Part shown: positions 26,098-34,500 of the stretch, piece by piece
Layout: the number at the start of each line of letters is the position of its first letter
Numbering within the stretch: position 1 is the stretch's first letter
From: Desulfosporosinus sp. OT
GTDB taxonomy: Bacteria > Bacillota > Desulfitobacteriia > Desulfitobacteriales > Desulfitobacteriaceae
Direction: 5' to 3'
DNA length: 64,000 bases
Assembly (NCBI RefSeq): GCF_000224515.1
Contig: NZ_AGAF01000080.1
Location: 1 to 64,000, forward strand
Made by a program: the position numbers and the translations under genes
Notes under the pieces: generated by a model
What the model was told of the DNA's origin: nothing
Database searches by the model: none
Seen by the model: the letters and a program-made list of their open reading frames with translations, nothing else

Positions 26098-26321
26098 TTG
26101 AATCCATCGGTAATCAGATCGAAATGGGAAAAGATTTATTCGTCTAGAAATTTCGGTGCCCAGCTAAAAGATGAGAATGTCTATGAAGACGAGGGATATT
26201 CAGGTGGAACAACTGATAGGCCAAAATTCAAACTCATGATGGAAAACATGGCCTCATGGTTTACAATAAGACTGCGCAGAAAAAAGGCCAATCATACAAA
26301 ATTAGAGACAACTCTGAATAG
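26098..26321 (+). pseudogene. Internal pieces of a large serine recombinase
   Basis: On the plus strand DENVYEDEGYSGGTTDRPKFKLMMENM is a textbook piece of the catalytic domain, covering the EDEG(Y/F)SG and DRP motifs. After a deletion and frame change, MVYNKTAQKKGQSYKIRDNSE (26256-26318) is the segment that in intact enzymes lies just before the HEPII motif. That motif is where the C-terminal fragment at 20302-21066 begins, on the other strand. The pieces could therefore come from one gene split by an inversion. Confidence 0.7.
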
Positions 26322-26363
26322 TGCTAGCGGAGCACACCCGGGCGTAATAAGTGCAGATCTTTC

Positions 26364-26502
26364 ACTAGTTATACCTTTAGAGGACACCATAAGAGCATGT
26401 AACGCGCTTACTTATTTGAATTAATCTTCCCCATCTCTTCCATCAATTTTTGGATTGCCTTCTTCTCAATCCGCGAGACATATGATCGTGAAATCGCCAA
26501 AG
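26364..26502 (-). pseudogene. Short duplicate of the sigK 3' end plus downstream promoter (copy 2)
   Basis: This covers the last 30 codons of sigK (26412-26502, up to the EIAK codons) and the flanking segment with the yqeG-type promoter. It is nearly identical to the end of intact sigK (29395-29533), differing mainly in the spacer after the stop codon, and is more distant from copy 1. The match stops sharply at CCAAAG. It is a recent partial duplication with no coding value. Confidence 0.85.
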
Positions 26503-26663
26503 AATTATCTGAATATTTATATTCCTCTTCGCCTGGAATATATATCGAATGGTCTGGTAGCATACACCGATTATTTATGGTTTAGTATTTGGCTTACGTT
26601 TTCGCAGTCATTACCGTTTAATTAAATCATTGGCGATAGTTTTGTTACTTTTCATAATATCCT

Positions 26664-27197
26664 TTAACGCCTATTCCAATCGCGAAAATATTTAGTACGT
26701 TCTAAATCCATTTCTAACTCTTCCTTCCACAAATCATAATTACCAGCTTCTTTCACCTCATGTATCATTTCCTCAATATTCTTGCTTGTCATGTCTCTCC
26801 AAATTCCTACGGAAATATTCAAAAAGCTATAACCATATACAGCCTCATGGTCATCAATACTACCATTATTCATTTCTGCAAGGAATTGCAATAGTTGGGT
26901 GTCCACTAATTCAAATGGGTTCTTTCCGTACATAAAAGGCTCAATTTTTTCACAATAAGGGCCTGATAAGACTTCCATAAATTCTACGCAACCATTTACA
27001 TCGAAATCAATTCTTATCTCCAAATCATCGTAATACAACTTATTATCATACTCAGTATTCGGGTTCCCAAGAATACCTTTTACAGCCTCTTTACTCTGTC
27101 CAAACTGCACTTTATCTTCAGTACCTATTTGAATCCCTTTTAAGGGAATTAATTCAACCCTAACTTTACTTTGTTCTCTGGTTATATTTGCATTCAA
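26664..27197 (-). CDS. Cytoplasmic protein of unknown function, immunity-protein-like
   Basis: A 177-residue acidic soluble protein. The core VQFGQSKEAVKGILGNP ... LYYDDLEIRIDFDVNGCVEFMEV resembles small Firmicute proteins in polymorphic-toxin and immunity neighbourhoods (F..G.S.EEV...LG.P pattern). This is weak pattern recognition, not an assignment. No toxin gene is adjacent. The start is TTG at 27197, with GGGGGAG about 11 bases upstream. No signal peptide or membrane segment. Confidence 0.5.
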   Translation of the reverse strand: MNANITREQSKVRVELIPLKGIQIGTEDKVQFGQSKEAVKGILGNPNTEYDNKLYYDDLEIRIDFDVNGCVEFMEVLSGPYCEKIEPFMYGKNPFELVDTQLLQFLAEMNNGSIDDHEAVYGYSFLNISVGIWRDMTSKNIEEMIHEVKEAGNYDLWKEELEMDLERTKYFRDWNRR

Positions 27198-27614
27198 ACC
27201 CTAATCGTCTCCCCCTAAAATGAAATTAGCTTTGTTATGAAAATAAACCATCAAGGCCCTATAACTAATGTTATGCTATGGATGGCGTAACAGCCTATTT
27301 CGCAGAACTAAGGGATTACCAAAAACTTTATTTCTTTTTAGAAGTGGCTTTATATTTGCAGATAGGAACTTACAATGATTATTAAATTACTCTCATCAAT
27401 AAGAATAATAGAATTCAATAATTCGCCTAGATTTTCCTGCCAAAATTACCTTTTACAAAAAAAACTAGAACATCAATATCGTTCCAGCTTATTATCTCGT
27501 ACAACTTCCACACTCAACCAAAGTGATGGAAACTCCTATTATTGAAAAGGACAACTCTTGTATAGTGTTTATCTAGATGATCAAACATTATTGATCAGAG
27601 GATACATAACAAAT
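27198..27614. other. AT-rich gap without a recognisable gene
   Basis: Both strands are interrupted by frequent stops. The only structure seen is a short hairpin (GATGATCAAACATTATTGATCAG at its core, about 27572-27597). No promoter or RNA gene is recognised. Confidence 0.5.
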
Positions 27615-28087
27615 TTAGAATTTAACCTTTATATTATGATAAAAATAGCTCGCCAATACTTGAAGACTTTCATCCCGCAATATTCCCGCTGTCACCTCTG
27701 GCTTGAATGACGAGTTTTCAAATACAATTTGGCAGCAATGACTGCCATTTTCCCCCAATAAATTACATAAGTCAATATCACTGGCTCCATAAACCAGTCT
27801 TCCTAGCTTTGTCCAAACCATTGCACCACAGCACATGAAACATGGCTCACAGCTTGAATACAACGTAAATTCATGCAAATCCACAATATGTGTTTCATTG
27901 CAAAAATTCCGAATTAATCCAGCTTCAGATGAAATGTCGGGTCAGTTGCAGTATATATCTGATTTTCATTTGTATAAACTATTTTATTATCTTTTACAAG
28001 AACCGCCCCAAAAGGTTCATTGCCATGTTCTACCGCTGATACAGCCAATTCTATTGCTTTCTTCATAAAAAATTCATCTGTTCTCAT
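27615..28087 (-). pseudogene. tRNA/nucleoside deaminase-family gene broken in the zinc site
   Basis: Cytidine/deoxycytidylate deaminase fold, close to guanine deaminase or TadA-like proteins. The N-terminal part MRTDEFFMKKAIELAVSAV runs to DPTFH, and the C-terminal part has the zinc pair SSCEPCFMCCGAMVW. Between them one base is missing at about 27928, inside the codons for the HAE catalytic motif; restoring it gives HAEAGLIRNFCNETHIVDLHEF in one frame. The ATG at 28087 has AGGAGG upstream. A broken gene or a single-base sequencing error are both possible. Confidence 0.8.
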
Positions 28088-28460
28088 ATATCCTCCTAAA
28101 GAATTTCGATTTTTCGGGTAGTTTATAAATAATTCATAAGTCACATTTTTCTACCACAATGGCATCATGTATAAACGAAATCTGCAATGTTGAAAATATG
28201 GGCAATAGTATTAGTTAAAGTTCTATTCTCATTAATACCTTTCTTTTAACGTGCACGTGAAGTAATATTCTTATCTTAGCACTGCTTATTAATTCAATCC
28301 AAGCTTCCCATTATCCTCCCTGAACTTCGGACGGCATTATACTGACGGGTTCAAGAATTATTGGACCAAATATTATATATTGGATTACGACATAATAAGC
28401 TCCCATAATTACAGCAGCCTTATTCCTTTTAACGTAAGCGCCAAGTAACTCGGTGATACA
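28088..28460. other. Gap without a recognisable gene
   Basis: No reading frame, RNA gene or clear promoter is seen on either strand. It ends at the strong hairpin at 28461-28501. Confidence 0.4.
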
Positions 28461-28501
28461 AAAAGAGCAAAAACTCTTCTAAACTGAGTTTTTGCTCTTT
28501 T
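28461..28501. terminator. Bidirectional terminator-like hairpin
   Basis: A perfect 16-base stem (AAAAGAGCAAAAACTC with its complement) around a nine-base loop, ending in TTTT on both strands. No intact gene lies within 350 bases on either side, so it has probably outlived the gene it served. Confidence 0.75.
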
Positions 28502-28622
28502 GGACAAGCTTCTCGAACTTCTGAATCCCACGGAAGGTATTCTGGATATTGCTCAAACTGTACTCCCGGCAATTAGCTAAAGATAAAATGAAGCTCTTTA
28601 TACGGATTAAGACCTATTTGCC

Positions 28623-28808
28623 TTAGCACTTTCGATGATGCTGTACACGAAACTCCTCCTGTTTGACGGCGGTGGTTCCGGAGTTTTTAGCAACAGCACT
28701 ACGTAGGTTGTCATAGATACAACGCCTAGGTACTCCACCAAAAAATTCAAACGAATTGACATGGCTGGTGAAATAAGAAGGATTGTTCTTGTCCGGAAAA
28801 CTGAGGCA
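28623..28808 (-). pseudogene. Relic of an IS21-family transposase (IstA)
   Basis: The minus strand encodes NPSYFTSHVNSFEFFGGVP directly followed by RRCIYDNLRSAVAKNSG. This is the FxFFGGVPRRxxxDNxxxAV core of IstA integrases, including the second catalytic Asp. Stops close the frame on both sides, and the rest of istA and istB is not found. It is a decayed insertion sequence in the sigK-adjacent debris. Confidence 0.7.
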
Positions 28809-28975
28809 TCACCACGTCATAGCGGGTTAATGCGAACGAATGGTCCTGACGAGGATGCGACAAAATACAGTCCGGGCGGGTGGTGATGGAACGCTTACAA
28901 GCACCGGAAGCAACCAGCCTAGCTTTGCTCTTGTCGTCACTTAAGCAAAGCCCGAATGCTCTGAGTGAAGGACTT

Positions 28976-29194
28976 TTACTCAAAGAACTTTGCTTGAAGC
29001 ATCGGCAGACCCAGACCGAGGCAGCCTTTAAAGGATACATGCTCAGCAGTTTGATTCTCAACCAAACCATTACTAATAATCCCCGCAGTAAATACATCTT
29101 CTGATTGGATACTCTTGTCGAAAATCGATAGCATATCTAATTCATTCGGGAGATCCGGTGATAATATTTCCACTCTTAATTCTTTAGCTGCCAT
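28976..29194 (-). pseudogene. Truncated N terminus of an unknown, possibly pentapeptide-repeat, protein
   Basis: The ATG at 29194 has GGGGG upstream and begins MAAKELRVEILSPDLPNELDML. The following AEHVSFKGC resembles the first repeat of pentapeptide proteins (A(D/N)LxF with VxFxxC spacing). After that the sequence degenerates (LGLGLPMLQAKFFE). The gene has probably lost its 3' part to the neighbouring insertion-sequence debris. The family call is tentative. Confidence 0.3.
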
Positions 29195-29214
29195 ATTCTA
29201 AACCCCCAAGTCTA

Positions 29215-29394
29215 ATTTCCATGATGCTTTAAGAAGCGCAAAAGGGTTAATTGTTTTCGTTTTACCCAGATAGCTTCAAGCGTTACGTCGAGTGCCCTAG
29301 CCAATTTACTAGCAACTTAAATACCTGACGGTTCCCATGCTCAAAATCACCAATGTACTTTGGTTTAGTTCCAGAGAGTAAGGCAAGACCTTTA
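29215..29394 (-). pseudogene. Relic of an XRE-family HTH regulator
   Basis: In different minus-strand frames one reads GLALLSGTKPKYIGDFEHGNRQ, then FKLLVNWLG, then ALDVTLEAIWVKRKQ, the second half of a Cro/CI-type HTH (LSGLSxxYIxxxExGxRxP ... KLAxALxVxLxxL). At least two frameshifts and a missing start show it is dead. Its end is cut exactly where the duplicated sigK-downstream segment begins. Confidence 0.55.
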
Positions 29395-29533
29395 ACTAGT
29401 TATACCTTTAGAGGACACCATAAGAGCAAATAATGGAATTACTTATTTGAATTAATCTTCCCCATCTCTTCCATCAATTTTTGGATTGCTTTCTTCTCAA
29501 TCCGCGAGACATATGATCGTGAAATCGCCAAAG
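29395..29533. repeat. Source segment of the sigK-end duplication (copy 3)
   Basis: From ACTAGTTATACC to CCAAAG this segment is repeated almost exactly at 26364-26502, and its core (TATACC...ACACCATAAGAGCA and the sigK 3' end) also at 19961-20100. It includes the TTGCTC-18-TATAAC promoter-like box downstream of sigK. Confidence 0.85.
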
Positions 29534-30182
29534 CCTTCGCGATCTCGCGTTGCGTTCGTTTCGGACTGTTCATTAATCCATAACGCAACTGCAAAACCAG
29601 CTTTTCCCTCCGATTTAATTTTTTTACAAGTTCGAGCAAAGCCTTTTGCTCAGACTCGTTTTCAACTTTTACAGAGATATCCTCCTCGTTCGAACCAAGC
29701 ACATCAATAAGTGAAATCTCATTGCCTTCTTTGTCCATCCCAATTGGATCATATATCGAAACTTCTCCCCTCGATTTTTTCAATGACCTTAAATGCATCA
29801 GAATCTCATTTTCAATACAGCGCGCTGCATAGGTTGCCAGCTTAGTGCCTTTATTGGGATCAAACGTATTGATCCCTTTGATTAAACCAATTGTGCCGAT
29901 CGAAATTAAATCGTCGCCGTCTTCTCCAGTTCCGTCGAATTTCTTTACGAGATGGGCCACCAACCGCAAATTATGCTCTACTAAGGTATTGCGCGCTTGC
30001 TCGACCTCACGGGTAAGGGTAAATGGTTCTGTTTTACTTTCGCTAAGGATTCTCAAGTAACGAGCTTCATCCTGCTCACTCAAAGGCTGGGGAAAGGCAT
30101 TGTTGTTAATATACGAGACCAGTAATGAAACTCCCTTAAGAACAGAGAGTGCAATACTAACAAAAAATAGTTCTGTAAACAT
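29439..30182 (-). CDS. sigK: RNA polymerase sigma-K factor (intact)
   Basis: Late mother-cell sporulation sigma factor, 247 residues. The hydrophobic N terminus (MFTELFFVSIALSVLKGVSLL) is the pro-sequence removed by SpoIVFB-type proteolysis; NNAFPQPLS follows as in Bacillus pro-sigma-K. Region 2 (EHNLRLVAHLVKKF, DLISIGTIGLIKGI, GTKLATYAARCIENEI) and region 4 (TQREIAKALAISRSYVSRIE) are complete. The ATG at 30182 has AAAGGGG upstream. The gene is continuous, so no excision is needed here. The relic 3' half ten kilobases away suggests it was once split by an element. Confidence 0.95.
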   Translation of the reverse strand: MFTELFFVSIALSVLKGVSLLVSYINNNAFPQPLSEQDEARYLRILSESKTEPFTLTREVEQARNTLVEHNLRLVAHLVKKFDGTGEDGDDLISIGTIGLIKGINTFDPNKGTKLATYAARCIENEILMHLRSLKKSRGEVSIYDPIGMDKEGNEISLIDVLGSNEEDISVKVENESEQKALLELVKKLNRREKLVLQLRYGLMNSPKRTQREIAKALAISRSYVSRIEKKAIQKLMEEMGKINSNK

Positions 30183-30311
30183 TATCTCAACCCCTTTCGC
30201 ACCGTGTTGTATGTTCTAATAACTATGCTGAAAAGAGAGAGATTTTGCTTATCCACATAAATTTAAAAATCCGCTCTCCCATATTTTATGAAAGGCGGAT
30301 TCTAGATTGCT

Positions 30312-30512
30312 CTATCTTACTGACTTAAGAACAAATGGTACTATCACTAAGAGCATTCCAATAATCACAGAAGTAACCAGGTTTTGGGTGAAATAAGGAT
30401 AAATCATCAATAACAAACCAAATACTATAAAGAGTACATCAACAGTTTTCTTTCCATAAGCTAAATAGGCAAATCCTACTAAACTCATAATAAAACCAAT
30501 GATTATTGCCAT
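30312..30512 (-). CDS. Small two-to-three-helix membrane protein
   Basis: A 66-residue hydrophobic protein beginning MAIIIGFIMSLVGFAYLAYGKKT, with a second helix VLFIVFGLLLMIYPYF and a third ending in KSVR. The ATG at 30512 has GCGGAGGG upstream. Similar tiny proteins occur widely in Firmicutes without assigned function. It lies between pilD of locus 2 and sigK, reading with both. Confidence 0.65.
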   Translation of the reverse strand: MAIIIGFIMSLVGFAYLAYGKKTVDVLFIVFGLLLMIYPYFTQNLVTSVIIGMLLVIVPFVLKSVR

Positions 30513-30600
30513 GATTATCCCTCCGCTTAATGAGCGAACCATACGTTATAAGCTTGACCTCGCTGTTTTCTTGGTCAAACCGTCATTATTGGCCCTAATA

Positions 30601-31392
30601 CTAAAAGAAGGTGCGTACATACCAATGGACTATATCCCAACCCCACATAATGGTAACAAAAACCCCGATGACGATAAAAGGTCCGAACGGAATCATACTT
30701 TTTCTATTTGCTTTGCCCAGAAAAATTAACATTAGGCTTGACGTTCCTCCGAGAAGGATTGAGATATATAGCGCGAGCAAAGTCATTCTCCAACCAAGAA
30801 ACAATCCAATCGGCAAAAATAGTTTCACATCCCCCATTCCCATGACTTCATCGTTATGGTAAAGGAAGTATCCAATGAAGGCAACACTTAACAATAAACC
30901 CGAGCCAGTGACTAATCCTACTAAGGGATTCCACCAAAGACGATCAGAAAGAATTTGAAACGGTAGAAAAAGATTATAGACGAAGAGTACAGCCCCCCCA
31001 ATGAGTCCGACAATCACCAGTTCATTCGGAATGATCTGGTGGTCAAGATCAATGAAAAATACTGCTATCAAAATGTAGGTTAAAAAGAGAAAGGTGGCGA
31101 AGTCGATTGTTAGGCCATACTTGAAGAACAAGGTTACCGATAATACCCCTGTAAGCATTTCGACTAAGAAATACCTAGGGGATATTTTCAGGTCGCAATA
31201 TCGACATCTTCCTCGGTAAAACAGGTAGCTTAAGAGTGGAATGAGATCAAATGATTTCAGTCTAGTCCCACAGTTCGGACAGTGCGACGGCGGGGATACG
31301 ATGGACTCCTCCCGGGGAATTCGGTAGATGCAAACATTGAGGAACGAACCTATGATAAGTCCGAATATAAAAACAAAGCTGTACATAGTCAT
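30601..31392 (-). CDS. pilD: Prepilin peptidase (locus 2)
   Basis: A second PilD in the window, 263 residues, about as diverged from the first as typical orthologues. It has CPNC and CRYC zinc pairs, catalytic Asp motifs FIDLDHQIIPNE and GMGDVKL, and seven to eight membrane helices. The start at 31392 has AAGGGTGAT upstream (an ATG two codons later is possible). It is the last gene of pilus locus 2. Having one peptidase per locus fits two separately maintained systems. Confidence 0.93.
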   Translation of the reverse strand: MTMYSFVFIFGLIIGSFLNVCIYRIPREESIVSPPSHCPNCGTRLKSFDLIPLLSYLFYRGRCRYCDLKISPRYFLVEMLTGVLSVTLFFKYGLTIDFATFLFLTYILIAVFFIDLDHQIIPNELVIVGLIGGAVLFVYNLFLPFQILSDRLWWNPLVGLVTGSGLLLSVAFIGYFLYHNDEVMGMGDVKLFLPIGLFLGWRMTLLALYISILLGGTSSLMLIFLGKANRKSMIPFGPFIVIGVFVTIMWGWDIVHWYVRTFF

Positions 31393-31442
31393 AATATCAC
31401 CCTTACTACATGTCGATGAGAAAATAAATAGGTGGGATCATC

Positions 31443-31511
31443 AAAGACCTCCTGCTGTTTGAGGTTTGCTTTCTCAGGTATGCTCAACTCAAACTTAAGG
31501 AGGTCTTTTTT
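31443..31511. terminator. Long hairpin between adhesin and pilD of locus 2
   Basis: AAAGACCTCCT (31443-31453) pairs with AGGAGGTCTTT (31498-31508), and the inner part pairs again (TTTGAGGTTTG with CAACTCAAA). On the plus strand it ends in TTTTTT; on the minus strand the T run is weaker, so read-through into pilD is possible. Confidence 0.6.
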
Positions 31512-31530
31512 CAGAAATAGTGAGCCTCAA

Positions 31531-34500
31531 TTAGTGTAACGGTGGAGCTGTTCCTACAGTAATATTCAATGATAAATCAGATTGAGCGTCAGTGGAATCA
31601 ATAAATGTTAGGTCATTGGCATCCTGTGCAGTCACAGTAGCTTCCATGATTAAGCTTGTGCCATCTTCTGTGATTAAAGCATTGAACGTATAGGTTGTGT
31701 TGGCACCGCCTGGGAAAGTAGTGTTTTGACCATTTGAATCAATTGGATGTAGAACTAACGTCTTCAGGTCGGTATCATCAACCGTGTAGTTAATTTGTGT
31801 ATGAACACCCGAATTAATATAATCACAATATCCATTAGAAAGCGCTACATTCAAGTTGCTTTTACTAAAATCCATTTTTAAATACGTTGCTGGCCTACTC
31901 AGTTTAAGTGTTACGATCGCTTGAATTGGAACATTTGGCAATATAGTAATCCTATGAGATCCATTTTGCGTTGAAATACTGAGATCTGAGATCAACTTTG
32001 TCAGCGTGCTATCGCTCACCGTGACTTCCAAGCTCTTCGTGCTTCCGTCACTAAAGGTGAACGTCAGGTTCGTGATCCCCACACTTTGTGCACCTAAATA
32101 TTCTTTCTTAATCGTGACGGTGTTGCCACTTACTGTATAGTCATTGCCTACAGTTAAGGGTACGCCGCCGTTTTTGATACTGATTAAGCTCGCTGAATAT
32201 AAGGTCATGCTTGTGGTTACATCCCCATAGTGACCCGCGCTTGTATTTGCGCTGTTTTTATCAAACGTTGCCGTCGTTGGGCTGATCGTTGGCGGCGTGC
32301 TGTCGCTCACCGTTACGGCCAAGGTCCGCGTGCTTCCGTCACTGAAGGTGAACGTTAGATTCGTGATCCCCACACTTTGTGTACCTAAATACTCTTTCTT
32401 AATCCTGACGGTGCTGCCGCTTACTGTATAACCACTAGTGGTACTTAATGTTGTGTTCCCGTTCTTTATACTGCTTAATGTCGTTCCGCTTAAGGTCATG
32501 GTTGTGGCTACATCCGCATAGTGACCCGCGCTCGTATTCGCACTGTTTTTATCAAACGTTGCCGTCGTTGGATTGATCGCGGTTAGGGAGACTACTGTGA
32601 GCTGAGCCGAAGCTTGGTAGGTAGCATTATACGTAGCCGTAATTGTACAAGTTCCCAAACCATTACCAGTGGCCACTCCTGCTGAATTAATCGTTGCCAC
32701 ATTTGGATTACTACTTGACCAAACCGGCGTTACAGATATTGGTCCACTTAAAGGTAAACTTGATAAATCGTTAGCACTACTAGTAATATTTAATGTGCTA
32801 CAGGATAATTGGACGGTATTTCCGACAAGGCGACCATTAATAGTCTCATTAGATGCGTACACACCAATTCTACCCTTTGGAGCGTAAAAAATGCCATTTA
32901 GTGTTGCAACAGAACTACTCACAGTTATATTACCAGTCTTAGAATAAATACAGACAGATGCACCATTCGCCAAAGATATACCACTGCCACTGATAGTTAT
33001 GTCTCCAGTTGCCACAATTGTACCTTTTCCGGAAACTCGGCTACCACTTATTGTAAGATCACCATTTACATAAATCGGAGATGAAAGATTGATGTTAGTA
33101 CCGCTATAGTTTTTATTTCCTACATATGATTGTCCGGCTGCATTAGCCTGAGTTTTAATAATCTCACTAAAGTCAGGCATGTCTATATAGGCAGCATTTT
33201 CAACAGGTGTTTTCATATGTATGATGCTACCCCATACATTCACTGTTTTTACAGCCTCGCAAGTTCCGGTCATATTAAAGATAGAAGAACTAGATTGAAA
33301 AGCATTATTTGTATGAATATCTCCATTAATAGTTAAATTGCTTCCATATACGCCCAACAAATCACTCGAACTCCCCGAGAAAATCGCATAATCAAATGCG
33401 TCTGGAGTACCGTTAGTGAAAAGAGCTTCGAACTGTTGCGCAGAACCAAATGGAATCGTTGCTGCTACAGGGCTGACATAAAGTGCAGGCGGAGCTGCTA
33501 CGGCTTGGGTTGGTGCACTTGTTACTGTACCCGAGTAACTGCCGATACCTGTTGCCACTACTTTAATGAACTTAGCTAAATCTTCTGCAACTGGGGTATA
33601 TGTGGTTTCTGTTGCTCCCGTAATGTTTGAATAACTACCATTTACTGTAGAAGCTATTTGCCACTGATAACTCGCGGTGGCTCCTACGGGTGTCAATGCC
33701 CCTGCTGTCAATATCGACCCGACTTGAGCTGTTCCGTTTATTGCGCCTATGGCTGTGATCGGTACTATTACATTAAAAGACGCGGAATTTGAAGCTCCGC
33801 CGTTGGTGGCAACTCCTTTAATAGTATGACTGCCCGCTGACAATGTTCCAATACTGTAGTTAGCTCTGGCACCGTCAGCGCCAGTATTGATAGTGGAGGT
33901 GGGAGTTGTACTATCGTCGAGATAAATATCAACGTCCTGATTTAGCATATCAATATTGTTGATATCCTTGACTCGGAACTTTGCTGTAGTTGGATTAATT
34001 GATCCTGGAATTAAGGTTATTTCCACACTATTTGCCCCTTGTGTTGGAGGAACAACAGGATCAGGGTCATAAGTGTCAGTGAAACACCATTTTTTTATAT
34101 CTATATTAGCGTTCGCCGCTCCGGTGGATCCAGAAAAGCCCACATAAACATCTTGGTTATTCAAGAAATTACCAACATATTTGGAAATGACACGATTGTT
34201 TATTGAGTTTTTGGTCGTATCTGGTCCATACGTTGCTGTCAGGGTAGATCCATCGTAGTCAATCCAGACGTTGACATCGAGAGTTCCGTCCTTTCTGTAA
34301 AGAGAAAGAGTTCCTGGTTTTTGCGGAGTTAACGCAGTACCCGCTCCAGTAGTTACCAGAGTTCCTGTTGTTAACGTACCATCATCGATCGCATCATTAT
34401 TTGCTGGTGCATGCATGTTATTACCATTTTCTACAATCGCCACATGGTTCGCATTCGGATCATAATAGTACTGACCGGTTGACGTAGCAATGTCCCATCC

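Larger units (their letters stand above)
20290..29394. mobile_element. Decayed sigK-intervening (skin-like) region
   Basis: About 9.1 kb between the relic sigK 3' half and the intact sigK. The left end carries a serine recombinase whose stop codon lies about a dozen bases from the sigK junction, as expected for an integrase next to its attachment site. The inside is AT-richer than the flanks and full of fragments on both strands: recombinase pieces, frameshifted genes, an IS21 relic, a terminal-inverted-repeat element and a split tRNA. A third, short sigK end at 26364-26502 divides it. The boundaries are seen directly; the mobile history is inference. Confidence 0.6.

Noticed and set aside
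28747..29097. Minus-strand 116-codon frame in the IS21 debris
   Set aside because: The IstA-like residues are in another frame of the same strand; this one gives a composition unlike real proteins.
20290..29394. Functional excisable skin element
   Set aside because: The recombinase is truncated, frameshifted and split on two strands, and an intact sigK already exists, so regulated excision is not needed or possible with these parts.
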